From: CAYOPZ01 sp964406005
GTDB taxonomy: Bacteria; Bacteroidota; Bacteroidia; Bacteroidales; SM23-62
Reading direction: 5' to 3'
DNA: 64,000 bases
Assembly: GCA_964406005.1 (NCBI GenBank)
Contig: CAYOPZ010000004.1
Span: 86,525-150,524, forward strand
Positions 42,738-51,574 of the stretch are shown piece after piece. The first letter of the stretch is position 1. Each line of letters begins with the position of its first letter. The position numbers and the translations under genes were made by a program. Below the pieces are notes generated by a model. The model worked only from the letters and a program-made list of their open reading frames with translations, was not told where the DNA came from and did no database searches.

Positions 42738-44954
42738 ATGATGCAGAGTAATTTGTTCTGGTTTGTTCCGTTCGCTGCCCTTTTGGCCCTGGTTTTCGCC
42801 TTGTACTTTTACCGGAACATGATAAAGGAGAGCGAAGGTACGGCTACCATGAAAAGGATTGCCTCACACGTACGCAAAGGTGCCATGGCTTATATAAGGC
42901 AGCAATATAAGGTTGTAGGTATCTTTTTTCTGCTTCTTACCGTTGTTTTTTCAATTCTTGCATACGGGCTGAACCTGCAGAACGAGTGGGTTCCGTTTGC
43001 TTTTCTGACGGGTGGATTTTTTTCAGCGCTGTCCGGATTTTTTGGTATGAAAACCGCCACATTCGCATCTGCCCGTACAGCCAATGCCGCACAAAAAAGC
43101 CTGAACAGGGGCTTGAAAGTCGCCTTCCGCAGCGGTGCCGTAATGGGCCTGGTGGTCGTTGGGCTCGGCCTGCTGGATATTTCTCTGTGGTTCATCCTGC
43201 TGAATTATTTCATTGATGTGGAAGGAGGGGAAAAACTGGCCATCATTACGACAACCATGCTTACTTTCGGCATGGGAGCATCAACGCAGGCGCTTTTCGC
43301 CAGGGTCGGCGGGGGGATCTTTACCAAGGCCGCCGATGTCGGGGCGGACCTGGTTGGGAAAGTGGAAGCCGGTATACCCGAGGATGATCCGCGGAATCCT
43401 GCAACAATTGCCGACAATGTCGGGGATAATGTGGGGGATGTTGCCGGTATGGGTGCCGACCTGTACGAATCATACTGCGGATCCATTCTTGCAACTGCAG
43501 CCCTGGGAGCCGCAGCCTTCGCAGCATCACCGGAATTGCAGTTCAGGTCCGTACTTGCACCGATGTTGATTGCAGCTGTGGGCATAGTACTGTCCATACT
43601 GGGGATTCATCTCGTACGGACCCGGGAAGACGCCACGCAGCGCAATCTGCTGAGTGCACTCGGACGCGGGGTGAATATCAGCTCCGTTCTGATCATCATT
43701 TTTTCCTGGCTCGTTCTTTACGTTCTTAGGATCGAAAATCACTGGGGGGTCTGGGCTGCCATAGTGACCGGCCTGCTGGTGGGCATAGTCATCGGCAAGG
43801 CCACGGAATATTTTACATCCGAGGAATACAGCCCCACCCGTAAAATTGCCTCGAGCTCGGATACCGGCCCGGCCACCGTCATCATATCCGGAATCGGTGT
43901 AGGGATGTTCTCGACCCTCGTTCCCGTGCTGGCCGTTGTGATCGGCATCATTTTTTCATTCCTGTTTGCTTCGGGGTTCGATTTCACCAATATGGGTATG
44001 GGCTTATACGGGATCGGCATTGCAGCTGTCGGGATGCTTTCCACACTGGGGATCACACTGGCAACGGATGCCTACGGCCCCATTGCCGACAATGCCGGTG
44101 GCAATGCAGAGATGAGCCATCTCGATCCGCAGGTCCGGAAAAGAACGGATGCACTGGATTCACTCGGCAATACCACGGCCGCCACAGGCAAGGGTTTTGC
44201 AATAGGATCGGCTGCCCTGACGGCACTTGCCCTGCTTGCTTCCTATATTGAGGAAATCAAAATAGGGATAAAACGCCTGTTCACGGATACCGGCTGGACT
44301 GAGTACGTTTTTCCCAACCATACTGTCCTGACCGGCCCCGGACAACTTGACCAGTTCGGGTTTGAGGACTTCATGAATCTGTTCGAAGTTCACCTGATGA
44401 ATCCCAGGACCCTCGTGGGGATATTTATCGGCGCCATGATGGCCTTTATGTTCTCCGGCCTGACGATGAATGCCGTGGGTCGTGCAGCGGCACGTATGGT
44501 CGCGGAAGTCAGAAGGCAGTTCCGGGAAATCAAAGGCATACTTGAGGGAAAGACAGAGCCGGATTATGCGACATGTGTTGCCATTTCGACCCGCGGTGCC
44601 CAGATTGAGATGATTGCTCCGGCCCTGCTTGCAATCGTGATTCCGATACTGACAGGACTGTTGCTTGGGATTGCCGGTACCATGGGATTGCTCGTCGGAG
44701 GGCTGAGTTCAGGGTTTGTGCTGGCCATCTTTATGGCAAATTCGGGAGGTGCCTGGGACAACGCCAAAAAATACATAGAAGCAGGAAATCTCGGCGGGAA
44801 GGGTTCCGACAATCACAAGGCGGCCGTGATCGGCGATACGGTTGGTGATCCTTTCAAGGATACCTCGGGCCCGAGCCTTAATATCCTTATTAAACTGATG
44901 AGCATGGTTTCCATAGTGATGGCAGGAGTAACCGTCGCTGTAAGCCTGATTTAA
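42738..44954 (+). CDS. hppA: Membrane-bound pyrophosphatase, K+-dependent type
   Basis: 738 residues with about sixteen transmembrane helices. The PPi-binding loop has EDDPRNPATIADNVGDNVGD (about 213-232), and a second acidic loop lies near the C-terminus. The segment GNTTAATGKGFAIGS (about 475-490) carries Ala and Gly where K+-independent enzymes have Lys and Thr, so it belongs to the K+-dependent class, which pumps H+, Na+ or both. Cleaving PPi to drive the ion gradient fits the PPi-type phosphofructokinase at 18.6 kb. The stop overlaps the lpxH-like stop by four bases (TTAA). Confidence 0.95.
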   Translation: MMQSNLFWFVPFAALLALVFALYFYRNMIKESEGTATMKRIASHVRKGAMAYIRQQYKVVGIFFLLLTVVFSILAYGLNLQNEWVPFAFLTGGFFSALSGFFGMKTATFASARTANAAQKSLNRGLKVAFRSGAVMGLVVVGLGLLDISLWFILLNYFIDVEGGEKLAIITTTMLTFGMGASTQALFARVGGGIFTKAADVGADLVGKVEAGIPEDDPRNPATIADNVGDNVGDVAGMGADLYESYCGSILATAALGAAAFAASPELQFRSVLAPMLIAAVGIVLSILGIHLVRTREDATQRNLLSALGRGVNISSVLIIIFSWLVLYVLRIENHWGVWAAIVTGLLVGIVIGKATEYFTSEEYSPTRKIASSSDTGPATVIISGIGVGMFSTLVPVLAVVIGIIFSFLFASGFDFTNMGMGLYGIGIAAVGMLSTLGITLATDAYGPIADNAGGNAEMSHLDPQVRKRTDALDSLGNTTAATGKGFAIGSAALTALALLASYIEEIKIGIKRLFTDTGWTEYVFPNHTVLTGPGQLDQFGFEDFMNLFEVHLMNPRTLVGIFIGAMMAFMFSGLTMNAVGRAAARMVAEVRRQFREIKGILEGKTEPDYATCVAISTRGAQIEMIAPALLAIVIPILTGLLLGIAGTMGLLVGGLSSGFVLAIFMANSGGAWDNAKKYIEAGNLGGKGSDNHKAAVIGDTVGDPFKDTSGPSLNILIKLMSMVSIVMAGVTVAVSLI

Positions 44955-45718
44955 GCACCGGGAACTTCAAAAGAATCCAGGCTTTTCAGTTCCAGACCTT
45001 TTCCATCCCATACGGCATAGGAGAAATGGATGATCCAGTCTCCCAGGTAAACCATTCTGCTCCCTTCCGGAAGTTCATATTCCAGGGGCAGGTGCCTGTG
45101 GCCGAAAACGAAATAGTCGTAATGTTCCTTGCCGAGCATGTCTTTTGCATAACGGATCAGGTGTTCCTTTTCTTCTCCGAGAAACCCTGTCGTAATACCT
45201 TTTGCGATCCTGCTTCTTCTTGACCAGCCCAGGGCGAAAGCCGTTGCAAAATTAGGATGCAGCCGGGCATAGAGCCACTGGAGTACCCTGCTTGTAAATA
45301 TCCCCTTCAGGATCTTATATCTCGTTTGCCCGGGACCCAGACCATCCCCATGTGCGATGAAAAATTTCTTCCCGTCGTATTCCCTGACAAGGGGACCGTG
45401 ATGCACTTCCACGCCGATTTCATCCGGCAGGTAGCCGAACATCCAGACGTCATGGTTGCCTGTGAAAAAATGTACTTTCACCCCTGCATCGGTAATCTCT
45501 GCTATTTTTCCCAGGAAACGTGTGAATCCCCTGGGAACCACTCTCCTGTATTCGAACCAGTAATCGAAAACATCCCCCAGAAGATAGATCTCCGCAGCGT
45601 CACGGTAGATCCGGTCCAGCCATTTGACCAGAAATTTTTCGCGTTCCAGGCTTTTGTCCCGGGGATGCATCCCCAGGTGAACATCTGAAAGAAAGTATAT
45701 CTTTTCCTTTTCAGCCAA
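44951..45718 (-). CDS. UDP-2,3-diacylglucosamine diphosphatase-like hydrolase
   Basis: 255 residues of the calcineurin-like phosphoesterase family, with metal ligands FLSDVHLG, LLGDVFDYW, FTGNHDVWMFGY, IAHGDGLGPG and FGHRHLPLEYEL. This fits LpxH/LpxH2, which makes lipid X (2,3-diacylglucosamine 1-phosphate) in lipid A synthesis. The start is TTG at 45718, since no ATG lies upstream in frame before the previous stop. It is the third gene of a minus-strand run with the two TlpA-like genes. Confidence 0.82.
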   Translation of the reverse strand: MAEKEKIYFLSDVHLGMHPRDKSLEREKFLVKWLDRIYRDAAEIYLLGDVFDYWFEYRRVVPRGFTRFLGKIAEITDAGVKVHFFTGNHDVWMFGYLPDEIGVEVHHGPLVREYDGKKFFIAHGDGLGPGQTRYKILKGIFTSRVLQWLYARLHPNFATAFALGWSRRSRIAKGITTGFLGEEKEHLIRYAKDMLGKEHYDYFVFGHRHLPLEYELPEGSRMVYLGDWIIHFSYAVWDGKGLELKSLDSFEVPGA

Positions 45719-45728
45719 CTCTTTTCGT

Positions 45729-46877
45729 TTAATTCAACATACCGGAAATCATGCTGTCAAGGCCGGATATGCCGGGATTTCTCGCGACAATCCGGCCCTC
45801 CCTGTTGATCAGGTAGGTTGTGGGCAGTTCCTTCACATTGTAAAGGATTGCAACATGTGATTCCGGATAACTCAGTTCGCTTACGTTTATCCAGGGCAAT
45901 TCATCGAACCGGATGGCATCCAGCCATGATCCGTATTGGTTGTCCATTGAAACCTGGTAGATCTCAAATCCCTGCCCCTTGTATTTCTCATACAGGTTTT
46001 TCAGCTGCAGGTTCAGCGCCACACTTGTTTCGTTCCAGGAGGCCCAGAAGGACAGCAATACGACCTTGCCGTCCAGGGAGTGCAGGGAGATGGTATCCCC
46101 GGAAGGATCAGGAAGACGGATGTCGGGCATGACATCCTTGCTTTCGGTATAGATGTTCTGCCACTGCTGGCGGTGCAATGCCTCCTCCAGGTTCCGGACA
46201 TCACTTTTAAGGGCTGCCACATACTCGGAACCGGGGTAGATCGTATCCAGTGCATCAGCTGTAACTTTCAGGAGCTGAATGTCCCTGTTTTCATTCAGGA
46301 TAAAATCGTTTTCGTTGATCTTCTGGTACAACGCATAGATTGCTACCATGGAATTATGGTGATCGAGAACGAACTGGATACTGTAGTTCCTCTGTTTACC
46401 GATGATCTCTTCATAGGCTGTGTTGATGCTTTCGAGGAATTCACCGCTCTTTTCCCCCTCTTCTTCCAGGAGACGGCGGAGGGAATCGATACGGCTCTGC
46501 GTCTGAGAAAGTGTTTCGTTAAGTTCAAGCATTTCCTGTGATTCGGCGGAACCCGAGACACTGTAACCGCTTGCAAAATTCCAGGCGTCCGTGGTTATTT
46601 CAACATGGCTGCCCGGATGGATAAGCAGGGGAATGATCTTCCCGGCCCCGAGGTGGAGATTGTAAAAGGTCGGGATTTCGATGCGGTCGCTGAGCCTGAA
46701 CCTTCCTGCCGGGCTCATCTTCATTGAATCTGCCGTATGGCTTTCACCCAGGCCCTGAACGTCGAGGTAAATCGTCCCTTCATAGCTGTTGTGTACCGTC
46801 CCGGAAACACGGATCCTTTTTTCCTTCGAACAGGAAAATATGACCATCAGCGGCAGCAGCCAGATCAGTTTTTTCAT
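45729..46877 (-). CDS. TlpA/DUF4369-type protein with missing redox cysteines
   Basis: 382 residues. The signal peptide ends with a lipobox (MVIFSCS). An N-terminal DUF4369-like beta domain is followed by a thioredoxin fold. The redox site reads WNETS: N282 and S285 stand where the paralog next to it has C286 and C289. The fold otherwise matches (VVLLSFWASW, cis-proline in LPTTYLINREG), so the protein is exported but cannot do disulfide exchange at that site. A binding or scaffold role is inferred. It follows its paralog by three bases, so a tandem duplication is likely. Confidence 0.82.
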   Translation of the reverse strand: MKKLIWLLPLMVIFSCSKEKRIRVSGTVHNSYEGTIYLDVQGLGESHTADSMKMSPAGRFRLSDRIEIPTFYNLHLGAGKIIPLLIHPGSHVEITTDAWNFASGYSVSGSAESQEMLELNETLSQTQSRIDSLRRLLEEEGEKSGEFLESINTAYEEIIGKQRNYSIQFVLDHHNSMVAIYALYQKINENDFILNENRDIQLLKVTADALDTIYPGSEYVAALKSDVRNLEEALHRQQWQNIYTESKDVMPDIRLPDPSGDTISLHSLDGKVVLLSFWASWNETSVALNLQLKNLYEKYKGQGFEIYQVSMDNQYGSWLDAIRFDELPWINVSELSYPESHVAILYNVKELPTTYLINREGRIVARNPGISGLDSMISGMLN

Positions 46878-46880
46878 AGG

Positions 46881-48044
46881 CTATGGATTAAATATTTTTT
46901 CAAGTCTTTCCTCCAGCTCGTCCCCTGTGAGATTCCGGTCCATGATTTTACCCTCCCTGTCAAGCAGATAATTCAAAGGTATTCCCTGGATGTTATATAT
47001 AGGAACAACGATGGAGTTCCAGTACTGCAGGTCACTGACCTGAATCCAGTCAAGATGGTCCTCTTCAATGCCTTTCAGCCAGGCATCCCTGGTCTGATCG
47101 AGGGAAACCTGGAAAATCTCGAAGCCCCTGCCGCTGTATTTCCGGTATAATTTTACAAGGTTCGGATTTTCCTGGCGGCAGGGAGAACACCATGCGGCCC
47201 AGAAATCCAGCAATACGATCTTCCCCCTGGTTGAAGAGAGCAGTATGGTATCCCCGTCCGGATCCGGAAGTGCAATTTCAGGTGCGATCGTACCGTTTCC
47301 CAGCCTTGCCTCGGACATTTCTTCGAATTTATTCTTCTGTTTCAGTTCTTCAACCTGCCTGTGTAGGTCCCTGACTGCATCGGATTCCGGGTAGAGCATG
47401 CTGAGCGATGAATCCACAAGGGCAAAGTACCGGAAATCCGTTTCGGGATCGAGGAGGTAATACCGCGGCCTGATTTGCTGGTACAGGGCCATAAGACTGG
47501 CCGGGGATTGAAGGTTTTCTTCAATGAACCGGAAGGTAAAATCCCTCTGGCCATTCACTATTTCTGCATAGGAGGAGTCGAGCCGGATTTTGATCTCGGT
47601 AAAGTTCGGACTGTGGATGCTGTCGTTGAAAACCTTGCTCAGCCCGCGGATAAGTGAGATTGTCCGGCTTTGTGCGCGGGTCAGCTCACGGATCAGGGAC
47701 GAGTGTTCCGACCCATCCACCCCGTATGTTTCAGGAAGGTCCGTTGCATCACCCGATAAACTGATATCATCCCCGTCATCGGCCAGCAGGTATACGAGAT
47801 GGTCGGGATCCGTATAAACCGCAAAAAAATCCATTTTCGGAGCCATGCCTTTCAGGCTGAAATATCCCGAGCTGTCAATCTGTGCAGAATCAATTGAGAT
47901 CATATCGGTACTTGTCAGCCTGTTAAGGTGGATCATCTGTCCTGCGCCGCTGCTCAGTTGACCCGAAACACGGAAGGTATTTTCCACCTTACTGCATGAC
48001 AGGAGAATCAGGAAAATTACAGGAAGTACATTGCCTTTTGTCAT
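46881..48044 (-). CDS. TlpA-family thiol-disulfide oxidoreductase with DUF4369
   Basis: 387 residues. It is a lipoprotein by its signal (ending LLSCS). A DUF4369-like domain (about 22-110) is followed by a helical linker and the thioredoxin domain with WCSPC (C286 and C289) and the cis-proline in GIPLNYLLDREG. It is predicted to reduce or isomerise disulfides of envelope proteins. The two TlpA-like proteins and LpxH form an apparent operon behind a TATCTTTG box. Confidence 0.88.
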   Translation of the reverse strand: MTKGNVLPVIFLILLSCSKVENTFRVSGQLSSGAGQMIHLNRLTSTDMISIDSAQIDSSGYFSLKGMAPKMDFFAVYTDPDHLVYLLADDGDDISLSGDATDLPETYGVDGSEHSSLIRELTRAQSRTISLIRGLSKVFNDSIHSPNFTEIKIRLDSSYAEIVNGQRDFTFRFIEENLQSPASLMALYQQIRPRYYLLDPETDFRYFALVDSSLSMLYPESDAVRDLHRQVEELKQKNKFEEMSEARLGNGTIAPEIALPDPDGDTILLSSTRGKIVLLDFWAAWCSPCRQENPNLVKLYRKYSGRGFEIFQVSLDQTRDAWLKGIEEDHLDWIQVSDLQYWNSIVVPIYNIQGIPLNYLLDREGKIMDRNLTGDELEERLEKIFNP

Positions 48045-48130
48045 TTATTTGCTTTTATTCGGTCCGTCCGGCAGGATCCTTTTCATGCAGCCGGTTTCCG
48101 GCAAAAACAGTGGTCGTTTTTTCAATCCTG

Positions 48131-48138
48131 CAAAGATA
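48131..48138 (-). promoter_or_regulatory. Bacteroidetes -7 box for the TlpA-LpxH unit
   Basis: TATCTTTG on the minus strand matches TAnnTTTG, with a leader of about 85 bases. A TTG lies 16 bases upstream, closer than usual. Confidence 0.4.
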
Positions 48139-48223
48139 AGGAATTGTGGATTCGCAATAAAAAAAAACCCGGATCCGGATGAAATTGTGCCCGGTTTATT
48201 GTGTTATTTTAATGTAATTTATA

Positions 48224-48231
48224 CATATTTG
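48224..48231 (+). promoter_or_regulatory. Possible -7 box for the glycogen operon
   Basis: CATATTTG has one mismatch to TAnnTTTG and a TTG 22 bases upstream. It is the best candidate in the 264-base gap before the debranching-enzyme gene. Confidence 0.3.
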
Positions 48232-48308
48232 CATCCTGATCCGCAGGACCTTGCGGATATTTTGCAAGTTATTGAATTTCAAAAATATAAGGCATACTTA
48301 AAACAGGG

Positions 48309-50261
48309 ATGGGATATATACAATTTGATAAAAACAGACTTGTAAACCTCGAATATTCGCTCGACAGGGAAATCCTGCGCTCGAACAGGGCCGGATCCTA
48401 TGCCTGCCGGACCATCGTGGGATGCAACACAAGGAAATACCACGGACTTCTGGTTTGTCCCCTCGAACAGTTCGGAGGAGACCGTCATGTGCTGCTTTCT
48501 TCACTGGACGAAACCATTATTGAGAAGGATAAGGAATTCAACCTGGGAATCAGGAAATACGAAGGGGATAATTTTACACCGAAAGGACATAAATATGTAC
48601 GGGATTTTGAAGCGGAGTCCGTTGCCCGGACCATTTACCGTGTGGGGAGTGTCATCCTGGCCAGGGAGAGTCTCCTTGTAGAACGGGAGCAGCAGGTCCT
48701 GATCAGATACACTCTTCTGGAAAGCCAGGAAACCATCAGGATGAATTTCCGTCCATTTCTGGCATTCCGGAATATCCACACTTTAAGCAAGTCCAACCTC
48801 TATGCGGATAAAAAGTTCAGGAAGGTGCCCAACGGAATTGTAACCCGGATGTATAAAGATTATCCGGGCCTGTATATGCAATGGTCGAAAAAACCCGTAT
48901 ATGTGCATGTGCCTGACTGGTATTACAATATCGAGTATATGCGGGAAATGGAGAGAGGATACCCCTACAAGGAAGACCTGTACGTGCCGGGATATTTCGA
49001 ACTGACCATGAAGCGGGGGGAGTCCGTTGTTTTTTCAGCCGCCACAAAGGAGGCCGCATATGCAGGCCTGAAAAGAAAATACAGCAGCGAGCTCGCAAAA
49101 CGCATTCCCCGTACGAGTTTTTACAACTGCCTGGTCAATTCCGCCCAGCAGTTCATCGTCAGGAAAAACCGGGGAACGGAAATCATAGCGGGCTTTCCGT
49201 GGTTCGGAACCTGGGGCCGTGACACCTTTATTGCTTTGCCCGGGCTTACCATCGCCATCCGCAACAGGGACTCCTTTCTGGCAGTGGCGGATACCATGGT
49301 TAAAAAGCTGAAACAGGGACTCTTCCCGAACACGGGAAGCGATGACGACCCCGCCTATAACTCCGTGGATGCACCGTTATGGTTTATCTGGGCCTTGCAG
49401 CAGTTCCATGTCTATGATCCGGAGTTTGATATCTGGAAGAAGTACCGGAACCCCATCCGTCAAATCCTCTCGCATTTCAGGAAAGGCACATTGTACAATA
49501 TCCATATGGAGGAAAACGGGTTGATATATGCAGGGGAGGAAGGCAGGGCCCTGACCTGGATGGACGCGGTGGTTCATAACGTTCCCGTAACACAGAGGGA
49601 CGGAAGCCCGGTGGAAATTTCAGCCCTCTGGTACAACGTCGTCCGGTTTGCGCTTGAACTGGCCGAAGCCACAGGCGACAGGAAATTTACAGAGGAATGG
49701 AAGGCCGTTCCCGCTCTGGTCGAAGCATCCTTCATTAACACATTCTGGTATGAAGAGGGAGGGTATCTGGCAGATTGTGCGAAAGACGGCAGGCAGGACA
49801 TTTCGGTACGGCCCAACCAGGTGATCGCGGCTGCAATGAAGCATTCCCCGCTCAGCGATGAAATGAAGAAATCCGTCCTGGATGTTGTTGAAAGCGAGCT
49901 GTTGACACCCAGGGGCCTGCGTACGCTCTCTCCCAAAAACCCGGCATACAGGGGTGTGTACGAGGGGAACCAGGAAAGCCGGGACGGGGCCTATCACCAG
50001 GGAACGGCATGGCCGTGGCTGCTGGAACATTTTTGTGAGGCTTACCTGTCCATCCATAAGACAAGCGGACTGTCCATGGTGAAAAAACTCTACAGTGAAT
50101 TTGAGGAAGAAATGAATATAAACGGGATCGGATCCGTTTCGGAGATCTACGACGGGGATCCGCCCCATACCGGGAGGGGAGCCATCTCCCAGGCCTGGAG
50201 CGTGGCGGCGCTGCTGCGGATCCGGAGAATGATTAAGAATTATAGTGAGGATGATTCATAA
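48309..50261 (+). CDS. Glycogen debranching enzyme (amylo-alpha-1,6-glucosidase, GH133)
   Basis: 650 residues, the size of the bacterial/archaeal AGL-type enzyme. The N-terminal GDE_N domain (NRAGSYACRTIVGCNTRKYHG) is followed by the (alpha/alpha)6 C-terminal domain with GFPWFGTWGRDTFIALPGL, the catalytic-site region. It removes alpha-1,6 branches of glycogen. The GT4, GH57 and GT3-GT35 genes follow at 10, 13 and 18 bases, a four-gene operon. In Bacteroides the debranching enzyme, GT4 and GH57 genes also lie together. Confidence 0.92.
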   Translation: MGYIQFDKNRLVNLEYSLDREILRSNRAGSYACRTIVGCNTRKYHGLLVCPLEQFGGDRHVLLSSLDETIIEKDKEFNLGIRKYEGDNFTPKGHKYVRDFEAESVARTIYRVGSVILARESLLVEREQQVLIRYTLLESQETIRMNFRPFLAFRNIHTLSKSNLYADKKFRKVPNGIVTRMYKDYPGLYMQWSKKPVYVHVPDWYYNIEYMREMERGYPYKEDLYVPGYFELTMKRGESVVFSAATKEAAYAGLKRKYSSELAKRIPRTSFYNCLVNSAQQFIVRKNRGTEIIAGFPWFGTWGRDTFIALPGLTIAIRNRDSFLAVADTMVKKLKQGLFPNTGSDDDPAYNSVDAPLWFIWALQQFHVYDPEFDIWKKYRNPIRQILSHFRKGTLYNIHMEENGLIYAGEEGRALTWMDAVVHNVPVTQRDGSPVEISALWYNVVRFALELAEATGDRKFTEEWKAVPALVEASFINTFWYEEGGYLADCAKDGRQDISVRPNQVIAAAMKHSPLSDEMKKSVLDVVESELLTPRGLRTLSPKNPAYRGVYEGNQESRDGAYHQGTAWPWLLEHFCEAYLSIHKTSGLSMVKKLYSEFEEEMNINGIGSVSEIYDGDPPHTGRGAISQAWSVAALLRIRRMIKNYSEDDS

Positions 50262-50271
50262 TTAGCTGGAT

Positions 50272-51561
50272 ATGAAAGTGTTGATGTTCGGATGGGAATT
50301 TCCTCCCCATATTTCAGGGGGGCTGGGAACTGCGTGTTACGGGCTGACCAATGGCTTATCCCGTTTCAACGACCTGGATATCCTGTTCGTTGTGCCAAAG
50401 GCCTTTGGTGACGAGGACCAGTCCAGGCTGAGGCTGGTAGGCGCGAATGAGGTTGAACTCCCTGAAAGGACAGCACATTACCGGAAACTTCTTAAAAAGA
50501 TCAAATTCCTGGAGGTGAATTCGAACATCGTCCCCTACACGGATCCCGATGAGTATTTTAATCTGCTTGAAAAGGATAAAACAGGCATAAAAAAATATGT
50601 GCGCACGCATTTCAGCGGGAAGCTTGAATTCACCGGCGGGTACGGGGCCGGTCTCTTCCAGGAGATCGCAGACTATGCCGCTGTGGCAGTGGAAATATCC
50701 TCCTCCTATGATTTTGACGTGATCCATTCCCATGACTGGCTCACCTATCCTGCCGGGATGGTGGCCAGGCAGGTAACCGGGAAACCTCTGGTGGTACATG
50801 TTCATGCCACCGAATTTGACAGGAGCGGTAATAATGTGAACCCTGCCGTTTACGAGATGGAAAAAGAAGGAATGGAGGCCGCCGACAAAGTCATCACGGT
50901 AAGCAACCTGACCCGGAAAACGGTGATACAAAATTACGGGATCCCCCCGGATAAGGTTGTGACGGTTTATAATGCCGTCAATCCGGTTTTCCCGGATAAT
51001 GACAAAGCCCTGAGCAAGGGATTCGATGAAAAGATCGTAACATTCCTGGGAAGGATTACCATGCAGAAAGGTCCGGAATACTTTATCGAGGTGGCCCGTA
51101 AGGTATTGCAAAGGATGGACAATGTCAGGTTCGTCATGGCCGGCAGCGGGGATATGATGGACAGGATGATCTGGCATGCAGCCAGCCTGGGGATCATGCA
51201 TAAATTCCATTTTACAGGGTTCCTGGATGGCGATGATGTCACCAGGATGTTTTCCATTACGGATGTCTATGTGATGCCGTCCGTATCGGAACCCTTCGGG
51301 ATTTCACCGCTGGAAGCCATGCAATCCAATGTGCCGGTAATCATTTCTCACCAGTCGGGGGTTTCGGAAATTCTCAGGTATGCGGTGAAAGTGGATTTCT
51401 GGGACATTGACGCCACGGCGGATGCCATATACGGAATACTGAATTACAGTGCGCTGTCTGAAATGTTCAAGAAACACGGTAAGCAGGAGGTTGACAACCT
51501 GAAATGGGAGAATGCTGCAAACCGGGTGCATGAGGTTTATTCATCGGTCGTGCAAAACTGA
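50272..51561 (+). CDS. GT4 alpha-glucan synthase-like glycosyltransferase
   Basis: 429 residues with a GT-B fold. It opens VLMFGWEFPPHISGGLGTAC, the glycine-rich glucan-synthase start, and has VIHSHDWLTYPAGM, TFLGRITMQKGPEYF and the E-x7-E motif in SEPFGISPLEAM. Place and type match the GT4 of Bacteroidetes glycogen clusters. It may add glucose to glycogen or make a primer or maltosyl compound; sequence alone does not say. It sits between the debranching enzyme and GH57 genes. Confidence 0.85.
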   Translation: MKVLMFGWEFPPHISGGLGTACYGLTNGLSRFNDLDILFVVPKAFGDEDQSRLRLVGANEVELPERTAHYRKLLKKIKFLEVNSNIVPYTDPDEYFNLLEKDKTGIKKYVRTHFSGKLEFTGGYGAGLFQEIADYAAVAVEISSSYDFDVIHSHDWLTYPAGMVARQVTGKPLVVHVHATEFDRSGNNVNPAVYEMEKEGMEAADKVITVSNLTRKTVIQNYGIPPDKVVTVYNAVNPVFPDNDKALSKGFDEKIVTFLGRITMQKGPEYFIEVARKVLQRMDNVRFVMAGSGDMMDRMIWHAASLGIMHKFHFTGFLDGDDVTRMFSITDVYVMPSVSEPFGISPLEAMQSNVPVIISHQSGVSEILRYAVKVDFWDIDATADAIYGILNYSALSEMFKKHGKQEVDNLKWENAANRVHEVYSSVVQN

Positions 51562-51574
51562 AAATGAAAACAAA

